Shown in pieces: positions 12,871 through 26,137 of a stretch of 64,000 bases of DNA; position 1 is the first letter of the stretch, and each line of letters opens with the position of its first letter. The DNA is from Epiperipatus broadwayi (Eukaryota; Onychophora; Udeonychophora; Euonychophora; Peripatidae): the NCBI GenBank assembly GCA_028023455.1, contig JAQFVV010006638.1, positions 122,001 to 186,000 on the forward strand, given 5' to 3'. Under the pieces are notes generated by a model. That model ran no database searches and had not been told where the DNA came from. It saw nothing but the letters and a program-made list of their open reading frames with translations. The position numbers and the translations under genes were made by a program.

Positions 12871-13162
12871 ATACAATTTATTAGCAAACAAATTAAATAA
12901 TATCCATTTTTAAAAGCAAGTAATTTAAATACTAATAATATTTATTGAAGATCCAAACATAGCCAATAAAGTTTAACTCTAACATTGTTTTTTACATGCT
13001 AGTACTTTTATTAAGATAGTTTTAACTCTTACTATTTTTTTAACATTAGGTCATTAATATTTACAGTAAGAATATTCCTAAATTATTCCATTGAAAGTTA
13101 TTTATAGTTACATATAAATTAGAATCATTATACTAAGATTTTAAAAATAACTTTTAACTTAA

Positions 13163-14533
13163 TTAATGAAGAAGAATTTACTAATAAATCTTCACCTTTG
13201 GTCTCTCAAGCACCTATTTACAGTAATACAATCAATAAAACCTCCTATTTTAGGATATTACAAAATGATAAGAACAAGCCTAATTTTCCATTTATTACTA
13301 TAACACATGACATCCCAGACATATTCAACATGATAGATAATGAGGTAGCAGTTTCTACTCAAGGAAAAATTATGAAAGAACACAGTTCACTTCCCAATCT
13401 TGACCAAGGTGAACTAAAGAATATTATTGCATACTTCAACTCTACAATTCCTGCACAATTGCTCGATCTTTCTTAAACTACATTAGGGACAAAATCCTTA
13501 TTCTTGCAATAACAAATCAAAATAAAGACCCATTTAGCTTTCCAATGGATGGGTTTTGCAAGAAAATTATGGGAAAACATTGTGGATTCACATACATAAA
13601 CTTTTCATCCCAGCAATGGCTACTTAATAGTGAAGTTTGATGACCCTCTCTACAAACCAAATAGTGCAAAACGCTATAAAATTCATTAATAACAAAATTG
13701 TATGCACAGTTCTCATGAGTAGACCTGTAGTATTAGCAGACCATATTTGCAACTGTTACCTCAAATTTAGCCAATTTGATCTACAGAAATTGCTTAAATC
13801 ATATAGAACAGTCTCAAATTTCAGATACATTCTAGAAAAGAGAACCAATATTCCAATTCTCACTAACTCAGTTCTTTTCACAATCACTCTGAACAAAGGA
13901 ATATTACCAACTGATATCCTTATGATACACTGCACAGAGTCTCCACTGCTTATTTTATTTTGAGTCATTGCAGCTCAATGTTTCTACTTTAAACTCCACA
14001 GTCATCTCATCAGAAACTGTCCCTCAAGAATTTGTCTTTGTTGTAAAGTAAAGAAAACAAAACTACACAGTTGCAACACTTCGTCTTTTCAAAACAAACA
14101 ACCTATTATTACCAACTCTTGTCAAATGTCACAGCCTCAAACAACCAACCCATTGATGTCACTATTTCTAGATCAAGTTAAAACTTCTTTAACATGATCT
14201 CTGGAGTTAACCTATATGACTACAAGAACGTCTAGATCAGAGCCTGAACCAGTCTCAACAATAACTGAAACTCCGGCCATACACAGAACCAAGAGTAAAA
14301 GAAAAGCAAAGAGATCTAACAGAGACATCTGAGATTCCGTATATTATTCTGACTTTCAGAAAGATGAATCAAACAAGATTTCATTGCACAGTAAATTGCC
14401 AAACAACAAAGGCCAAGGGAAAAAAATAAAAGACAACACTCCAGAAGATGATTTAAGGATATCACAATCATCGCAAGCCAGAAAAAGAATTAAGCAAGTC
14501 TCTGACAGCAGTGCACATACACATGATGGATAA
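13163..14533 (+). pseudogene. LINE ORF1 (Gag-like, zinc knuckles), decayed
   Basis: A coding-like stretch without a clear start codon runs over three frames. 13163-13476 contains FPFITITHDIPDIFN. A second block (13640-13963) ends with TNIPILTNSVLFTITLNKG. This is the arrangement seen before the zinc knuckles of LINE ORF1 proteins, where a variable RNA-binding fold precedes them. At 13965-14080 two degenerate CCHC-type knuckles follow (QCFYFKLHSHLIRNC and CLCCKVKKTKLHSC). A basic tail (TKSKRKAKRSNRD) runs to a TAA at 14531-14533. Several stops and frameshifts break it. In the family, ORF1p coats the LINE RNA. Typical ORF1 length (about 450 codons) is preserved. ORF2 of the same element follows immediately. 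Confidence 0.68.
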
Positions 14534-14569
14534 TTATCAACCAATGCTGTTAAAAATTTACAATAAATC

Positions 14570-15434
14570 CCATGCTATTACTTCGCTGGACAAGACAGAT
14601 CAGACAAAAATATTAATGGTCCGGATAACACAATAAGGTCTTAGATAAGATCCTAACATCATTTACAAACTTAACATTTAATTTTGTCAATTGTGCTTTA
14701 TTAGATAAAATGAAACTTAAATTAGCTGGAATGAATGTTATGGGTCAAAAGTCCAAGAAAATGGTAAAAGCCATCACATTCTGGACCAGAAATATACTCA
14801 ACACATGATTTTCTTGTAAGAAACAAAACTATACCCAAACTCCAATCCAGACATCATATGCCAACTACACAAGCTTGGCTCATTTTATCACTTTATCTCA
14901 AATAATCCCTCAGCCAGAGTGACTGTACTAATACCATTTAATTCACCATTTCAATCATACAACATTAATGTATTGAATCCAAACTTCCTGTTTGTAAACC
15001 TAAGCATCAATGATAAAGAGACAGCTTCCATATCCATAATCTAATGCAACACATCAATCTCATTCTCAACAATGCTAATCCATACCTCTACATTCTATTT
15101 GGGGATTTCAATATCTCCTACAATGAGTTTAGTAAGAAATATATAGACATATTTAACACTAGACAGATGAGCATACAAGGTTTCTTTCCATCAAATGTAT
15201 GTTCCTTTATACACAAGGCAATATGCTACATTAATAGACCTTTTACACTACTCACCCAAACTCCACTTCATCTTAGACCCAGTATTCTAACCTATTTTAT
15301 TCTCAGACCACCATGCCTTCACTGTATCAATATCAATTGACATTCTCCCACAAACCTATACTCAGATGAGTACAACAACCTGAATTCTTTTAAAATCTGC
15401 AGTTCCAAAGGAAATAACCTATGATGAAGCCAAC

Positions 15435-15478
<44 letters not shown>

Positions 15479-16280
15479 AGGACACACCAAATCATCAAGA
15501 ATTATTTGGCAGCCAAAAAATTCTGAATTCACCTATGGTATCTCCATAACTTTCCAAGAAATACAATAGATGGCATTTGTTTTTGAGAAAAGTCAATATA
15601 CACACAGCTATCATAATAAAGGATGGTACATTTATTAGCAGTAGCATGATTAATAAAAAAAAAACTTTTCTATTACAATGATAAACTTTCAAATAATTTG
15701 CAACCAACACCTTACACTGACTCCTGACTGTCACACAGTCCAAATCATCACATAATAGATATGGAAATAAAGGCTAAACTTACCTCAACTCTGCATTGAA
15801 CACACCCACGTTTTCATGCCATCCCAAATTTTATACTCCATCACCTGCAAACAATCACAATTCTAATTATGCTTAATATGATTGACCTTCTCTCTGCTAG
15901 ACATATGGTATTGATGAGTATACTCAATTGGAATTATCCAATTTCTCAAGAATCTCATCTTTCCATCACCACTTGAGAATTTGAGACTTATCTTAATGAC
16001 ACCACTTATAATTAAGTTAGCGGAATCAATAATCAAAGATAAGATACATTATAAGGCGCTTCAATTTATCTCCTAGTTTCAATTTCACAAGAAGGGCTCA
16101 TCTACAGCAGAAGCTTTGATCTTTTTTAAAATTCATAGTAGACTATGCCAGAGTAAGTAGAAAATCAAAACCAGTAGTATTCCAACTGGACATCACTTGA
16201 GCCTTTGATGCATCCCTCAACTCATCCACCTTCTTGGAAGATTGTATACCTTATTGCATATTATATAACATTTTTAAAAG

Positions 16281-16282
<2 letters not shown>
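14570..16282 (+). pseudogene. LINE ORF2 (APE endonuclease + partial RT), decayed
   Basis: Endonuclease features come first: TFWTRNIL near 14780, NPNFLFVNLSIND near 14970, the catalytic-site-like LFGDFN near 15095, and a terminal SDHHAFTVSISI near 15305-15340. That final SDH motif closes apurinic-type endonuclease domains. A (TA)n tract at 15440-15475 interrupts the linker. The reverse transcriptase then starts near 15950 (ENLRLI...PLIIKLAES), followed by FQFHKKGSSTAEALI at about 16075-16120. Motif A is VVFQLDIT-AFDAS at about 16165-16210, with one stop between T and A. The element is cut off at 16282 by a TA/TG microsatellite, so the YxDD motif and the 3' end are missing. Many stops and frameshifts show it is long dead. 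The clade is not determined. Confidence 0.72.
15440..15475. repeat. (TA)n inside LINE ORF2
   Basis: About 18 TA units between the endonuclease and RT parts of the dead LINE. Confidence 0.95.

Positions 16283-16347
<65 letters not shown>
16283..16347. repeat. (TA)n(TG)n at LINE truncation point
   Basis: About 20 TA units pass into about 12 TG units. LINE homology stops exactly here. Confidence 0.95.
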
Positions 16348-17744
16348 ATGCATAAAAAATTCATTACAAATATACTTATCTAAAGGATGATTAACTCCAT
16401 TTAACTTTGAGGTTAAAACTTAACAACCCATACACCATATAATAATTGCAATCCAGCACAACCTAAACTTAATAAAATCCACTCAATCCTATTTAATATC
16501 ATAATAATAACATTAAATAAAAATATGACATGTACTAATAATATCTGAAGAACTGTTATTATATTCGTTATTATGTTAACAAAAACAACAATAGGAAAAA
16601 CTTTCCATACAGTTGTGCCACTCAGTGCAAACCTTAAAAAATGGTAATCATGTTAATAATAACAATAACTAACTAGGAAACGAGCAATTATGATAAAGTT
16701 CACTAAATAATCCATCGATTTATATTCCAATGATTATAGCGGTTTAAATTTATTCCAATAATATATTAATACATCATATAATATTTCATGTTCTAAGATA
16801 AAAGAGGGACACTGTAACTAACAATAAAAATGGGTACAGCATAGCGAATTTGACATTGGGAAAAAGTAGAGTCAAAATTTGCACTCCAAAACTGCCTAAA
16901 GATTAAAGTTATATTAGAAGGAGTCATAATAGGCCGACATATATCAATAATGGCTAAGGAAGAATATTTAAAAATTAATCGTTTCCGACTCTTCTTTTAA
17001 AAGTAATACCAAGGCTAATAATAATAATAAAAACTAAAGAAGCTTCTAAACAAATTTGCGGTCATATATAAATAAAAAATAATCATTAATCATGTTTTAT
17101 TAAATTTTGGGTGTTTTTATTCATGAGGTAATTATTGTTTTTACTTTATGCATCAGATAGAATGCAAACAGGATAATCAGAAATGTAGATTCATAAGTGA
17201 AAGGGAAATAATTCCATTCATGCTTAAAAGACTATATATCTTCTGAAATATGGTGTATTCAAAGTGACAATCAGTAGTCACAAATACAGTTAGTATTACA
17301 GGAATCATCTGTGATTTATTGTGATTATTAAGGTTAATTTTGGAAATTATTTTGTGAAGATAGAATGCTTTTTCCCAATATGCCTGTAACAATAAAAGGA
17401 TATGAACATCAAATTACAGTTACTAATGAATAACCATATTATGTTGGTTCTTTCCTATTCTGTATCAATATAAAACAGAAGGAGAAAAACAGGTGACTCA
17501 AATGCTAGAATTGGAAAAATATCTAAGACTACCTTCCCCATTAATATCCTATTGTGATAAAAGAACATGCATCTATTTGTCTGTGCTGAGATGCACATCA
17601 ACAAAACAGGATTACAGTGACAGACCACAATGTACCGCTGTCTATATGTGAGATATTAAAATCAAGTTTAAAAATAAAAATATTTTTTCAATATTTTATT
17701 TCATCACCAGTTATGGACATATAACATTACATCCTGCAGACTGC
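16348..17744. other. No gene recognised
   Basis: Mixed AT-rich sequence between the dead LINE and the dead Gypsy pol. It could hold the eroded gag or protease of the Gypsy element, but no motif is readable. The minus-strand frame at 17177-17392 has no support. Confidence 0.45.
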
Positions 17745-17877
17745 CACTGTAGTGATTTTAGATATAATAGGTGTTTATATAAATTTTAATAGAATGAAAT
17801 TTCACCTTAAACTTAGTGGTGATGGATTGTTACATTACTTGTATCAAGTATTGTCTGAGGAGATCAAGTATCTAGTG

Positions 17878-17983
<106 letters not shown>

Positions 17984-19429
17984 ATGATATTGTCATTGCT
18001 TCAAACAATATTGTGGAACATATTAACCAATGATAATTGTTTTTCTGGAAAATGTGAGAAAAAGAATATTAGCAAAGGTAACCTAGTTATCAATAAAGTT
18101 ACATTTTAGGCTATATACTTGAAAAAGAGTATATTAGGTCTCATTATGAAAAAGTTCAGGTAATATAAACATTTCCTGCTCCTGTTTCCAAAGGGAATAT
18201 TAGATTATTTCTAGAATTATGTAACTTTTACAATCGGATCTACAAGAATTTTAGTGTTGAAATGAAACCCCTGTTACAGCTGTCAAAAAAAAAAAATACT
18301 CATTGGATGTAGACTGCTAATCATGATGAATTTTTTTTTAGGATTTTTACAAAATATTAATTTCTTGATCAAATTGTATTGTCATATCCACTTTGAAAAT
18401 AATCATTTTTACATATATACTAATAGTAGTGGTTATGGACTAGGAGCTACATTATTCTAAGTACAAGAAAAAGACCACAATAGAGTATAATATTTTATTA
18501 GCCATCTACTAAAAGGATCTAAAATTAATTATACTGCAACAGCAAAGGAAGTACTTGAGCTATAGTATAGATTTTTTAAAAACTTTTGCCAGTTTTTGTT
18601 AGAATCTGAAGTCATAGTTATTATTGATGATAAAAGCCTAGAGTTTTTAAAACTTAGTTATCTGACCAATATTCAATTAATATGATGTAGTTTACTTCTA
18701 CAGGAATTTAACTAGTCTGTTCATTATTATAAAGGTTGTGAAAATATAGAGGTATGTATCTTGAGCTGCAATTCAGTTTCATCTAATAAACAATAATTGT
18801 GTATCAATAATGTGTATATAGCATCCTTGAAAATAATGATCATTCACCAATTGGTAAAAGTTCATTTGCAAAATTTTGTGAATATACAAAATGAATATGC
18901 AGCTTTCAAACAAATAATGCAGTATGTTATTGGTAAAATTGGTGGCAATATATGTTCAGTAAAATGTAGTGGACAGTTAGGAAAAAATATAAATTGATAA
19001 GGTATATTTTTTTGATATAAAAATATTAACCGTAACCAGTTCTGGATTGTAGAAGAAACTACCGTTGGGAATACATTACACACTGGTTATATTGCCAGTT
19101 CAGTGTTAAAAAAATTGAGAGGCCATTAAATAATTGATTTTACTGGCCAAAAATGTGCTAAGAAACAAAACCATTAGAAAAGTCAAACATAGGGTCTTTA
19201 AAGCCTATCTTTCAACAAAAGCCTAATAAAATATTGGCCATTTATTTTTATGGTCAATTCCCACTATATTGAAAAATAAATTAATTGGTTGTGAGATACA
19301 ATAGATTTTCAAATGCGTAGTAACATATTAAGTGACTCATCAAAGTGCCTAATATATTGTATGTGTGTTATGAGCCCAACACTTAAATAATCTGAGAATG
19401 TCTGCGACTATTCTCGTGATTATCGTGAA

Positions 19430-19436
<7 letters not shown>

Positions 19437-19463
<27 letters not shown>

Positions 19464-19525
19464 ATATATCTCTTCTGCCATTCAATTAATATATATATAT
19501 ATATATATATTAATTGAATGGCAGA
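19437..19525. repeat. Palindrome within integrase remnant
   Basis: CTTCTGCCATTCAATTAATA and its inverted copy flank two TA tracts (19437-19459 and 19489-19511). The right arm is integrase sequence (encoding NGMAE), so the left arm is an inverted duplicate of it made across a TA tract. Confidence 0.85.
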
Positions 19526-20090
19526 AGTGAGTAAAAAGGATTAAACGTGTACTGTTATCAATTTGATCTTTCAATCAAATCGATGTATGTGGATAAAGTA
19601 AAACCTGGGGTAATGCTTTAGAGCTTATATTAATATGAATCATTATGGTTGAGTCAACTAAATAAGACAAATGCTTAATTTAATCAATTGGCTTGATAAT
19701 GAATCTACTGGATTGGAGCCCATTTATCTGCATTATGGCAAATCTGTGTCATATTTATTTAAGAGAAAGTTAGTTGAAATACAAAATGAGGTACATTTTT
19801 AACCAAGATAAAGCTTACGCTTTGAACAAAGTAAAAAAAAACTGGGTACAATTAGAAAATATTAACAAAACAAAAGAATTAATATATTTTATGTAGGAGA
19901 TAAAGTGATGGTTAAAACTAATCTTGCAAGCCATCCAGAAAAGAACATAAAAAAATTAAAAAAATATTTATGAGGGTTCCTTTGTTATAATTAATTAACA
20001 CCATAGCAATGTATTTGTTGTAAATGATGGAGCAAGTGAAAAGCGAATGCTTGGATTCTTTAAAAAAAATTTCAGCAGAAGACGTAGATA

Positions 20091-21872
20091 TCTCTGAATA
20101 CCAACGAAATGATTAGTTTCAAAACTGAATTGTTCTGTTCAAATGCTAAAAAATAATTGTCAAAGAAGTCATGCTAAAGGAATAAAAATAATCGTGGTAT
20201 CTTATCTGCTATGACATATCAAGGAAAAATACCACAAAAATTTGAACCAAAGTAAATTGAAGGTTGATTATGTGCTTTCTGTATTAATGATGAATGGGGA
20301 GTTTTTCTATGTTTTGAGGATAACCGTCAGGAAACAGAGCTCGATCAGCATAAAAGCTTGTACTTTAGGTGAGTCCAGTCTGATCATTATCCATGAATAT
20401 TATAAATTAGTTAATTGAAAATAAAAATTGTATTGTCAGTCCAATAGATATGCAGTCACTAATTAGATATTCATAATTCTCCTACACTAAATTAATTTGC
20501 GAACATTTTACAATTTATTATAATTTTAATCAATTGTCATTGCCAGTAATATATTTGTTTTATAAGTGCGTAAAATTATTTCATTATATGAAATATTAAA
20601 TCAAATATTTGAATTCATCTGTGTATAGTTTATCATACTATATTGTAACATTCAACCATAGGTAATAATCAATATAAAAAGAAGCGCACCCGAAACATAT
20701 AAAACGAATAATAAACATCTATCATAAGGGGCTTTAAATACCATAGCTTGTTATATGAAAAATGGTGTACGTAAACATAATTCATAATACAAAAGACTAT
20801 ATAGTGTCCTATATGAAAATTGGCTGGCTATCATATACAAATTCAGGGGAAAACTCACAAAGTGTACTACGGATCTTATAATACCTCCACCTTACATCTC
20901 GTACATATAATATTAATTAGATTACGTTAATTAAACTAATTATTAGAGTCTAAAATAAAATACTAAAAGATTGATTTAATTTGTATTTCTATTAAGTAGT
21001 TAATAATCAATAATGTATCTAATTATGTAAGCTTGATTAAAATGAAATAAAATATTTAACTTCCAAATTAAAATAGATTATGAATTATAAATTAAAGAAA
21101 AAAATATATCCTAAAGTTATACTAAATCAATAAAACAATGAAGATAAACATAAAAACACAAGTCAAAGCCCAATAAATAGCTTAAGAAAGGAAAACTAAC
21201 AATGCAGTTGAATCTGAAATTATTCATCAGTAAATTAATTCTCTCCGGATTCAAATGTTTAAACATTGCTATTTTTAAAGATATATTTAGATCAGTGAGA
21301 GGAGATGCCACTATAAAATATAACAAGCAGAGATAGCTCATAAAACCAAGATGAAATTACTAAAGAACCTTTTATAATTTCAATATTAACAATAAAGAGG
21401 GTTTAAATTTCATGAGATTTTCATATATTCTTAATAAAGTCAGTATAAAATTATATGTATTACATTTTATTTAAAGACTATGGATTATGTGATCAAGATT
21501 ATTTAATGGTGTGTTAAATGATTTAGATAAACATATTATTACAGAAACAATAAATCATTAAAATATTATTTAAAATAAGACATGTGCTTAAGATCAACAC
21601 TGTTTAGATTAATAAGCCATAAATTCTAAATGTTATTTAAATGTAGAGCTTACGAACATTCATTGTGATATGTTAATGCATAACAAAGTCTACTGTATTG
21701 ATTTATGATGATTTTACGACAATAAGATATTGTTTTGATATCAATAACAATAATATGAAAGATGATTAACAATATGGTCACAGGCAACTAAATATCTTTT
21801 CAAACAATAACATTTATTTACACTATTTACAACTTTATGCAATAATAAAAATAACCGAATATATATATATAT
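20091..21872. other. No gene recognised
   Basis: The first few hundred bases might be the 3' flank or eroded LTR of the Gypsy element, but no matching repeat was found in the window. A minus-strand frame at 21117-21341 has no recognisable motif. The rest is AT-rich. Confidence 0.45.
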
Positions 21873-22350
21873 TGTAACGATATATAAATATGTCGTTACA
21901 TTAATTTAAAATAAAAACTTTTAAGTTCGCATATAAAAATAAGTGTATTAAATAAAAAAAAAAACTAAACGCTAAAATTAAAATGTTTGTTAAACATATA
22001 TATATATTCGCACAGATGCTAAACTTTAAAAATATTTTTTTTCATAAACAAAAAAAAAGTATTTGAACGTATTTTTTTTAATAAAAAAATACAAGATTGA
22101 AATATAAAAATATTTTAATAAAAAAATAACGTAAGTTAAAATAAAAACAGGTATTAATTAATTCCTGTAATCTGTAAATGGAAATGATTGTTTATTAATT
22201 ATCTAAAAGCTGTTTAATTAAAAAGTCAGATGAAAGGTTAGATAAGAGAAGTAAAAGATTTTAGCTTGACCAATGGAAGCAAATAAAGGCCCGGACCATA
22301 ACGAAAAAACAGAACAGTGACGTTTTTGTTCATGGAATCCATAGGAGGAC

Positions 22351-22383
22351 TATAAAAAGCAAAAATATTGAGTTCCAGTCAGT
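22351..22383 (+). promoter_or_regulatory. TATA box plus initiator in copy A
   Basis: TATAAAAAG begins at 22351 and TCAGT at 22379. With the A at 22381 as +1, the first T of TATA is at -30, textbook spacing for an invertebrate core promoter. The TATA box is conserved at the same offset in copy B (minus, about 29168) and copy C (54296). The initiator is clear only in copy A. Confidence 0.6.
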
Positions 22384-22407
22384 TTTTTTTTTTTCCAACT
22401 TGATTTG

Positions 22408-22464
22408 ATGACAACTGGTAAGACGCACTTGCCGTTCTCTCTCATTTTTTTTTGTTTGTTTTAA
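22408..22464 (+). other. Short upstream ORF with internal donor-like site
   Basis: ATG at 22408 opens an 18-codon frame just after the putative start site. Its fourth codon overlaps ACTG/GTAAGA, a strong 5' splice-site match, so it could instead be a tiny first exon of a spliced LTR transcript. Unproved. Confidence 0.2.
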
Positions 22465-22497
22465 AAAAAAATAAAATGAAAAGACTGTGATACCAGA

Positions 22498-22584
22498 ATG
22501 GAACCAGCTAATGCTACCTCCAGAACATTTTCTTCCAATGGAGACGCTGTGGGAATTGCCAACAGGAACCTGGACTCTTATACT
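22498..22584 (+). CDS. Possible first coding exon downstream of TATA/Inr
   Basis: ATG at 22498 starts 29 codons (MEPANATSRTFSSNG... to SYT) ending exactly at a donor-like ACT/GTAAGC at 22584/22585. Base composition is less AT-rich than around it. The product matches no family I recognise. It lies inside repeat copy A, about 120 nt downstream of the TATA/Inr. Copies B and C show only weak similarity here and no open frame. It could be a host first exon driven by a co-opted LTR promoter, or chance. Confidence 0.22.
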
Positions 22585-23859
22585 GTAAGCTATATTGACA
22601 TGAACTCTAAATTTAAAAAAATAACTAAGAACTTTCGTTCAAGCTTATGAACTTCTATCTGAGTTTTAAGTTTTTTAAATCAAATTAATAATGTTTAATT
22701 TTATATGTTTCCCGATTGATAAACATCATTTCCATTTTTTTTTTCCTTATTGTAAAGATTATTTAAATGTATGAAATTTAAGTTGTTTATAGATGCTTGC
22801 ATGGATTCGTTTGCGGTTAATTATATTTTGGTTTTCATATTTGATCAAAATATATATACATTCGATAAATAATGATACCTTACGGTGAGTATCTAAAATG
22901 TATTTATTCGGATGTCTTTTAAGTTATTGGTGACAATGCAAGTATCTTATGGTGAATACTATTGGGTTACTTATAAGTTTCCCTCTGCGATTGTCAGTAT
23001 CAATAATTTTGTATTTTGATCGTTTATGTTTATTTTGAAATGTTTTTGACCGTGGAATCTATGTAATCGATCTATACCCAACATTTTTAAACAAATCTGT
23101 GCGAACGTATTTAAATGATAAAATTAAGTCGGGCGTGAATGGCTATATAGTTTTGTAAAGTTGTATTAAGGGAGGGTAATCTTAGGTTATTCATTTCATA
23201 GTTGAATTGCTTCAATGGATTGGATATATTTGTGTAATTAGTAGATGTAGTATGAGGTCCGCTACAGGCAGGATTATAGATATACGCCACACACCCTCTG
23301 TTTGCCTATGGATGGGTTATTTTGTGTTGTCATATCATGCTACATTGAATACATGAATGTATCAGATGGATTGGCGCCAGTTGATTGCGAAATTTGTTGC
23401 CTAAGGTTAAATCAGGGAAGAATATTTTCCTTTCAAATGCAGACCTACGTAGTTCATTCATACTTGACCCTCTAAATAAATAGTAAACTCATTATTTGCA
23501 ATCTACTTAAATTTAGAATTAAAGATCAATATAAAATTATAAACGTTAAATTTATTCCTCAAAATTTAAATATTATTTTATATGTGCGTAAATAAATATT
23601 TTTATGTGTTAATTTCTGGCAGTGGCTTTTATTCTTTTATATTTAAGATATAAAATTTATAGATTTTTATCTCTGTGTCTCCGCTGAGCTAGTGACTTGG
23701 GCTAATGGTCGGAATATTTAAAGAAAGTGGAATCTTAACAGCGCGTATCTGCCTACTTTAGAAATTTTTCTAGGCTTAAATGCCTAGATGGCGCCCTTGT
23801 AGTTGCAGATATTGTTTTTGCGGTTAGATTCGATCTTCACTTTCATTCTGATTGGTACA

Positions 23860-24940
23860 ATATATATATATTTCAGAAACAACATAAATCAAGGTATATT
23901 CATTTAGTTACAAGAAAGTCCCTTTAGATTTATTGACAATTTTGTTGCACTGATATGTCTAGTAACTGTTATTTATAATATCCATCTATAGTAAGCTACT
24001 GACAGCAATAAAGTCTAATAGAACTTTACTGATAAGTAATATGATAATGGCAATTATCATATGAAACAAAAATGAAACAATTACTGTTTAGCATGAAGCA
24101 ATCAATTATATAAATATGGAAACAGGCACTAGAAGTCAAATATATACAGAATACTAAATTTTACCTTTGTCCATAGAATAATCATCTTAACTATTGAAAT
24201 GCCTTACTGATCCATCAATGATAACTGCTCGATGGGAATGAAATGACATTGCATATATGTATCTCTTATTATGCTATACACAAGATAAGTTTAAAAAGTA
24301 CTAATAAATTTTGTTGTATTGCTTTCAGACTGTTGATAAGGTAAACAGCACAGTACACACACTGTTTTATTTAAATAAAAAACTATAGATAAAGAAGTGT
24401 ACCTGAAGCTAACTCTACCTTGTCATTGCCATTCGATTTTACAATACCAAGAACTTTACCATATACAGTGCAAAAAATAAGTAGACATCATTATGAGGGA
24501 TCAGACAATAGAGAAAGACTCTCCTGAACAACATTATATAATTGTATAATAATATGGGAGATTCCAATACCTTTGTACCTGGTTCAAAATGTGTGGATGT
24601 CATCTTTTGAAAATAATCATTTCTAGGGATTGAACTATACCAACTAATCATAAAATAATTATAAGACAACAATATAATCCTGTCATGAAATAAGCAATAA
24701 GAGAGTATGCTCCCTCTACCAGTGCATAACATCAATGTTACAATTTTTAACAAAATTATATGTTTCCCACACTTATCAAATGGAATCAAATACAAATCAT
24801 CACCAAAGCAATAGCAAGATACAAAAATTCTTACATTAAAAACTAAGGGGATATATATTCAACTTCAAGCAATGCATACATTAGAGAGTGGATGAAACTA
24901 ACAAAGTTGCTGTAAGTCAAACTACTATAAAATATTCTAT
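23860..24940. other. Unassigned spacer
   Basis: Between copy A and the LTR array. A 118-codon minus-strand frame (24439-24795) is open, but its product is hydrophobic without any family motif. I do not support it as a gene. Confidence 0.4.
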
Positions 24941-25578
24941 TGAAGCAGTCAGATCTAAGTTCGATCCTAGCTTCATGACATCTTTCCAGAAGCCCACTTC
25001 AAACCCTAGTACTAACCTTGAATATCTGATGCAATGGGGCTTTATACATTCAATCCATGCAAGTTTCCTTAATAAAACACTATTACATAAATGTGTGTTG
25101 AAATTAACTCATTTGAAGTTTAAATTAATCAATTCTATTAATAAATTCATGATAAAATTATTCATGAATTTGTATATATTATAACTGCATGGATTGTGCA
25201 TATATATTTATAAATATTTAAATATATATATTCATTATAAGGTTTCATTGTGTCAGGAATGTTTTATTTTACTTTTATATAGTTTGTTCAAATTGTAGTG
25301 ATTAAAAGCTACATTCTTTTGATAAGCTTTCAGAGTGGCCCTTTCCACAAACAATGGGTAAAGTTTTATTAATTAGAAAAAAGATAATTATTTAAAATGT
25401 AAAAACGGTTCCTAATTAAATCAGTTTACTGATTTTAAAAATTCATTTTGCAATTAGAAAATGAATTCAAGTTAATAAGTTTGAAAGCCTTATCGAGGGA
25501 ATGTATCTAAAACCAATTAGTAAAATTTTATAACATTGATAATGAAAGAAGCACTAGCCTGAAGGCATCAGAGGACAG

Positions 25579-25587
25579 TATAAATAG
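25579..25587 (+). promoter_or_regulatory. TATA box of LTR X1
   Basis: TATAAATAG in the context GAGGACAGTATAAATAGCC, conserved in all three LTR copies at offset about 638. A candidate start lies at the CATCTTTG block about 35 nt downstream. Confidence 0.6.
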
Positions 25588-26103
25588 CCCACAAAAATTT
25601 GGAGAAGAGAAGCCATCTTTGTTTAGAGAAGTACCATTAAACTCTGTGCATTTTTAAATTATGAATTTAAATAGTGTTTCTATCATGGTGAGGGGCTAAA
25701 CTTCAGGAATCTGACTACTGATCCTGAAGTCCCCTGAAAATCTTCAATGAAGCTGCTAAATCTTTTCTGGACCAATCGTGCTGCCTGAAAATCATGAAAA
25801 GATCAATCAAAATGATGTTCAAGTAATTTGCCAAATGCGCGCCTACATTCCACCAACTCGGACATGTAAACTAAGGAACCAGCTCCAGAAGAAATAGTAA
25901 TATAATTCCATAATGAACCGTAACTTTCTGGTGACTTTCCAAACTTCACTTTACACTCCCTTTAAAATCTCTTCTCATTCCTTAATGTAATAATCTGCAT
26001 AAAACTTGCTTTCATTTATGCTATTTTAAATTATGTCATAATTCTCTCAATCTCTCGTTCTTAGATTTAACTTTTTTTTCTTACAATGGTGGTTCATTTA
26101 TTG

Positions 26104-26137
<34 letters not shown>

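Larger units (their letters stand above)
21873..23859 (+). mobile_element. TGTAAC-family element, copy A (solo-LTR-like)
   Basis: It starts TGTAACGA within a TA tract and ends GGTACA. It is homologous over most of its length to copies at 27473-29640 (inverted) and 53840-56689. Shared landmarks in order: a terminal hairpin (TGTAACGA, 12-nt loop, TCGTTACA), a TATAAAAA box about 460-480 bp in, an AAGACGCAC block, a stretch with GATCAAAATATAT and ATTCG(A/G)TAAATAATGATACC, a polyadenylation-type signal in GTAAATAAAT near 23587, and TGGCAGTGGCTT. Near the end lies a GGCGCC(C/A) block (23791). TG...CA ends, an internal promoter and a poly(A) signal point to a long solo LTR. A TIR-bearing non-autonomous DNA element is the alternative. 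Confidence 0.65.

Noticed and set aside
24439-24795. 118-codon minus-strand frame
   Set aside because: The product is hydrophobic and Leu/Ile/Tyr-rich with no family motif. A frame of this length can arise by chance here, and no splice or promoter context supports it.
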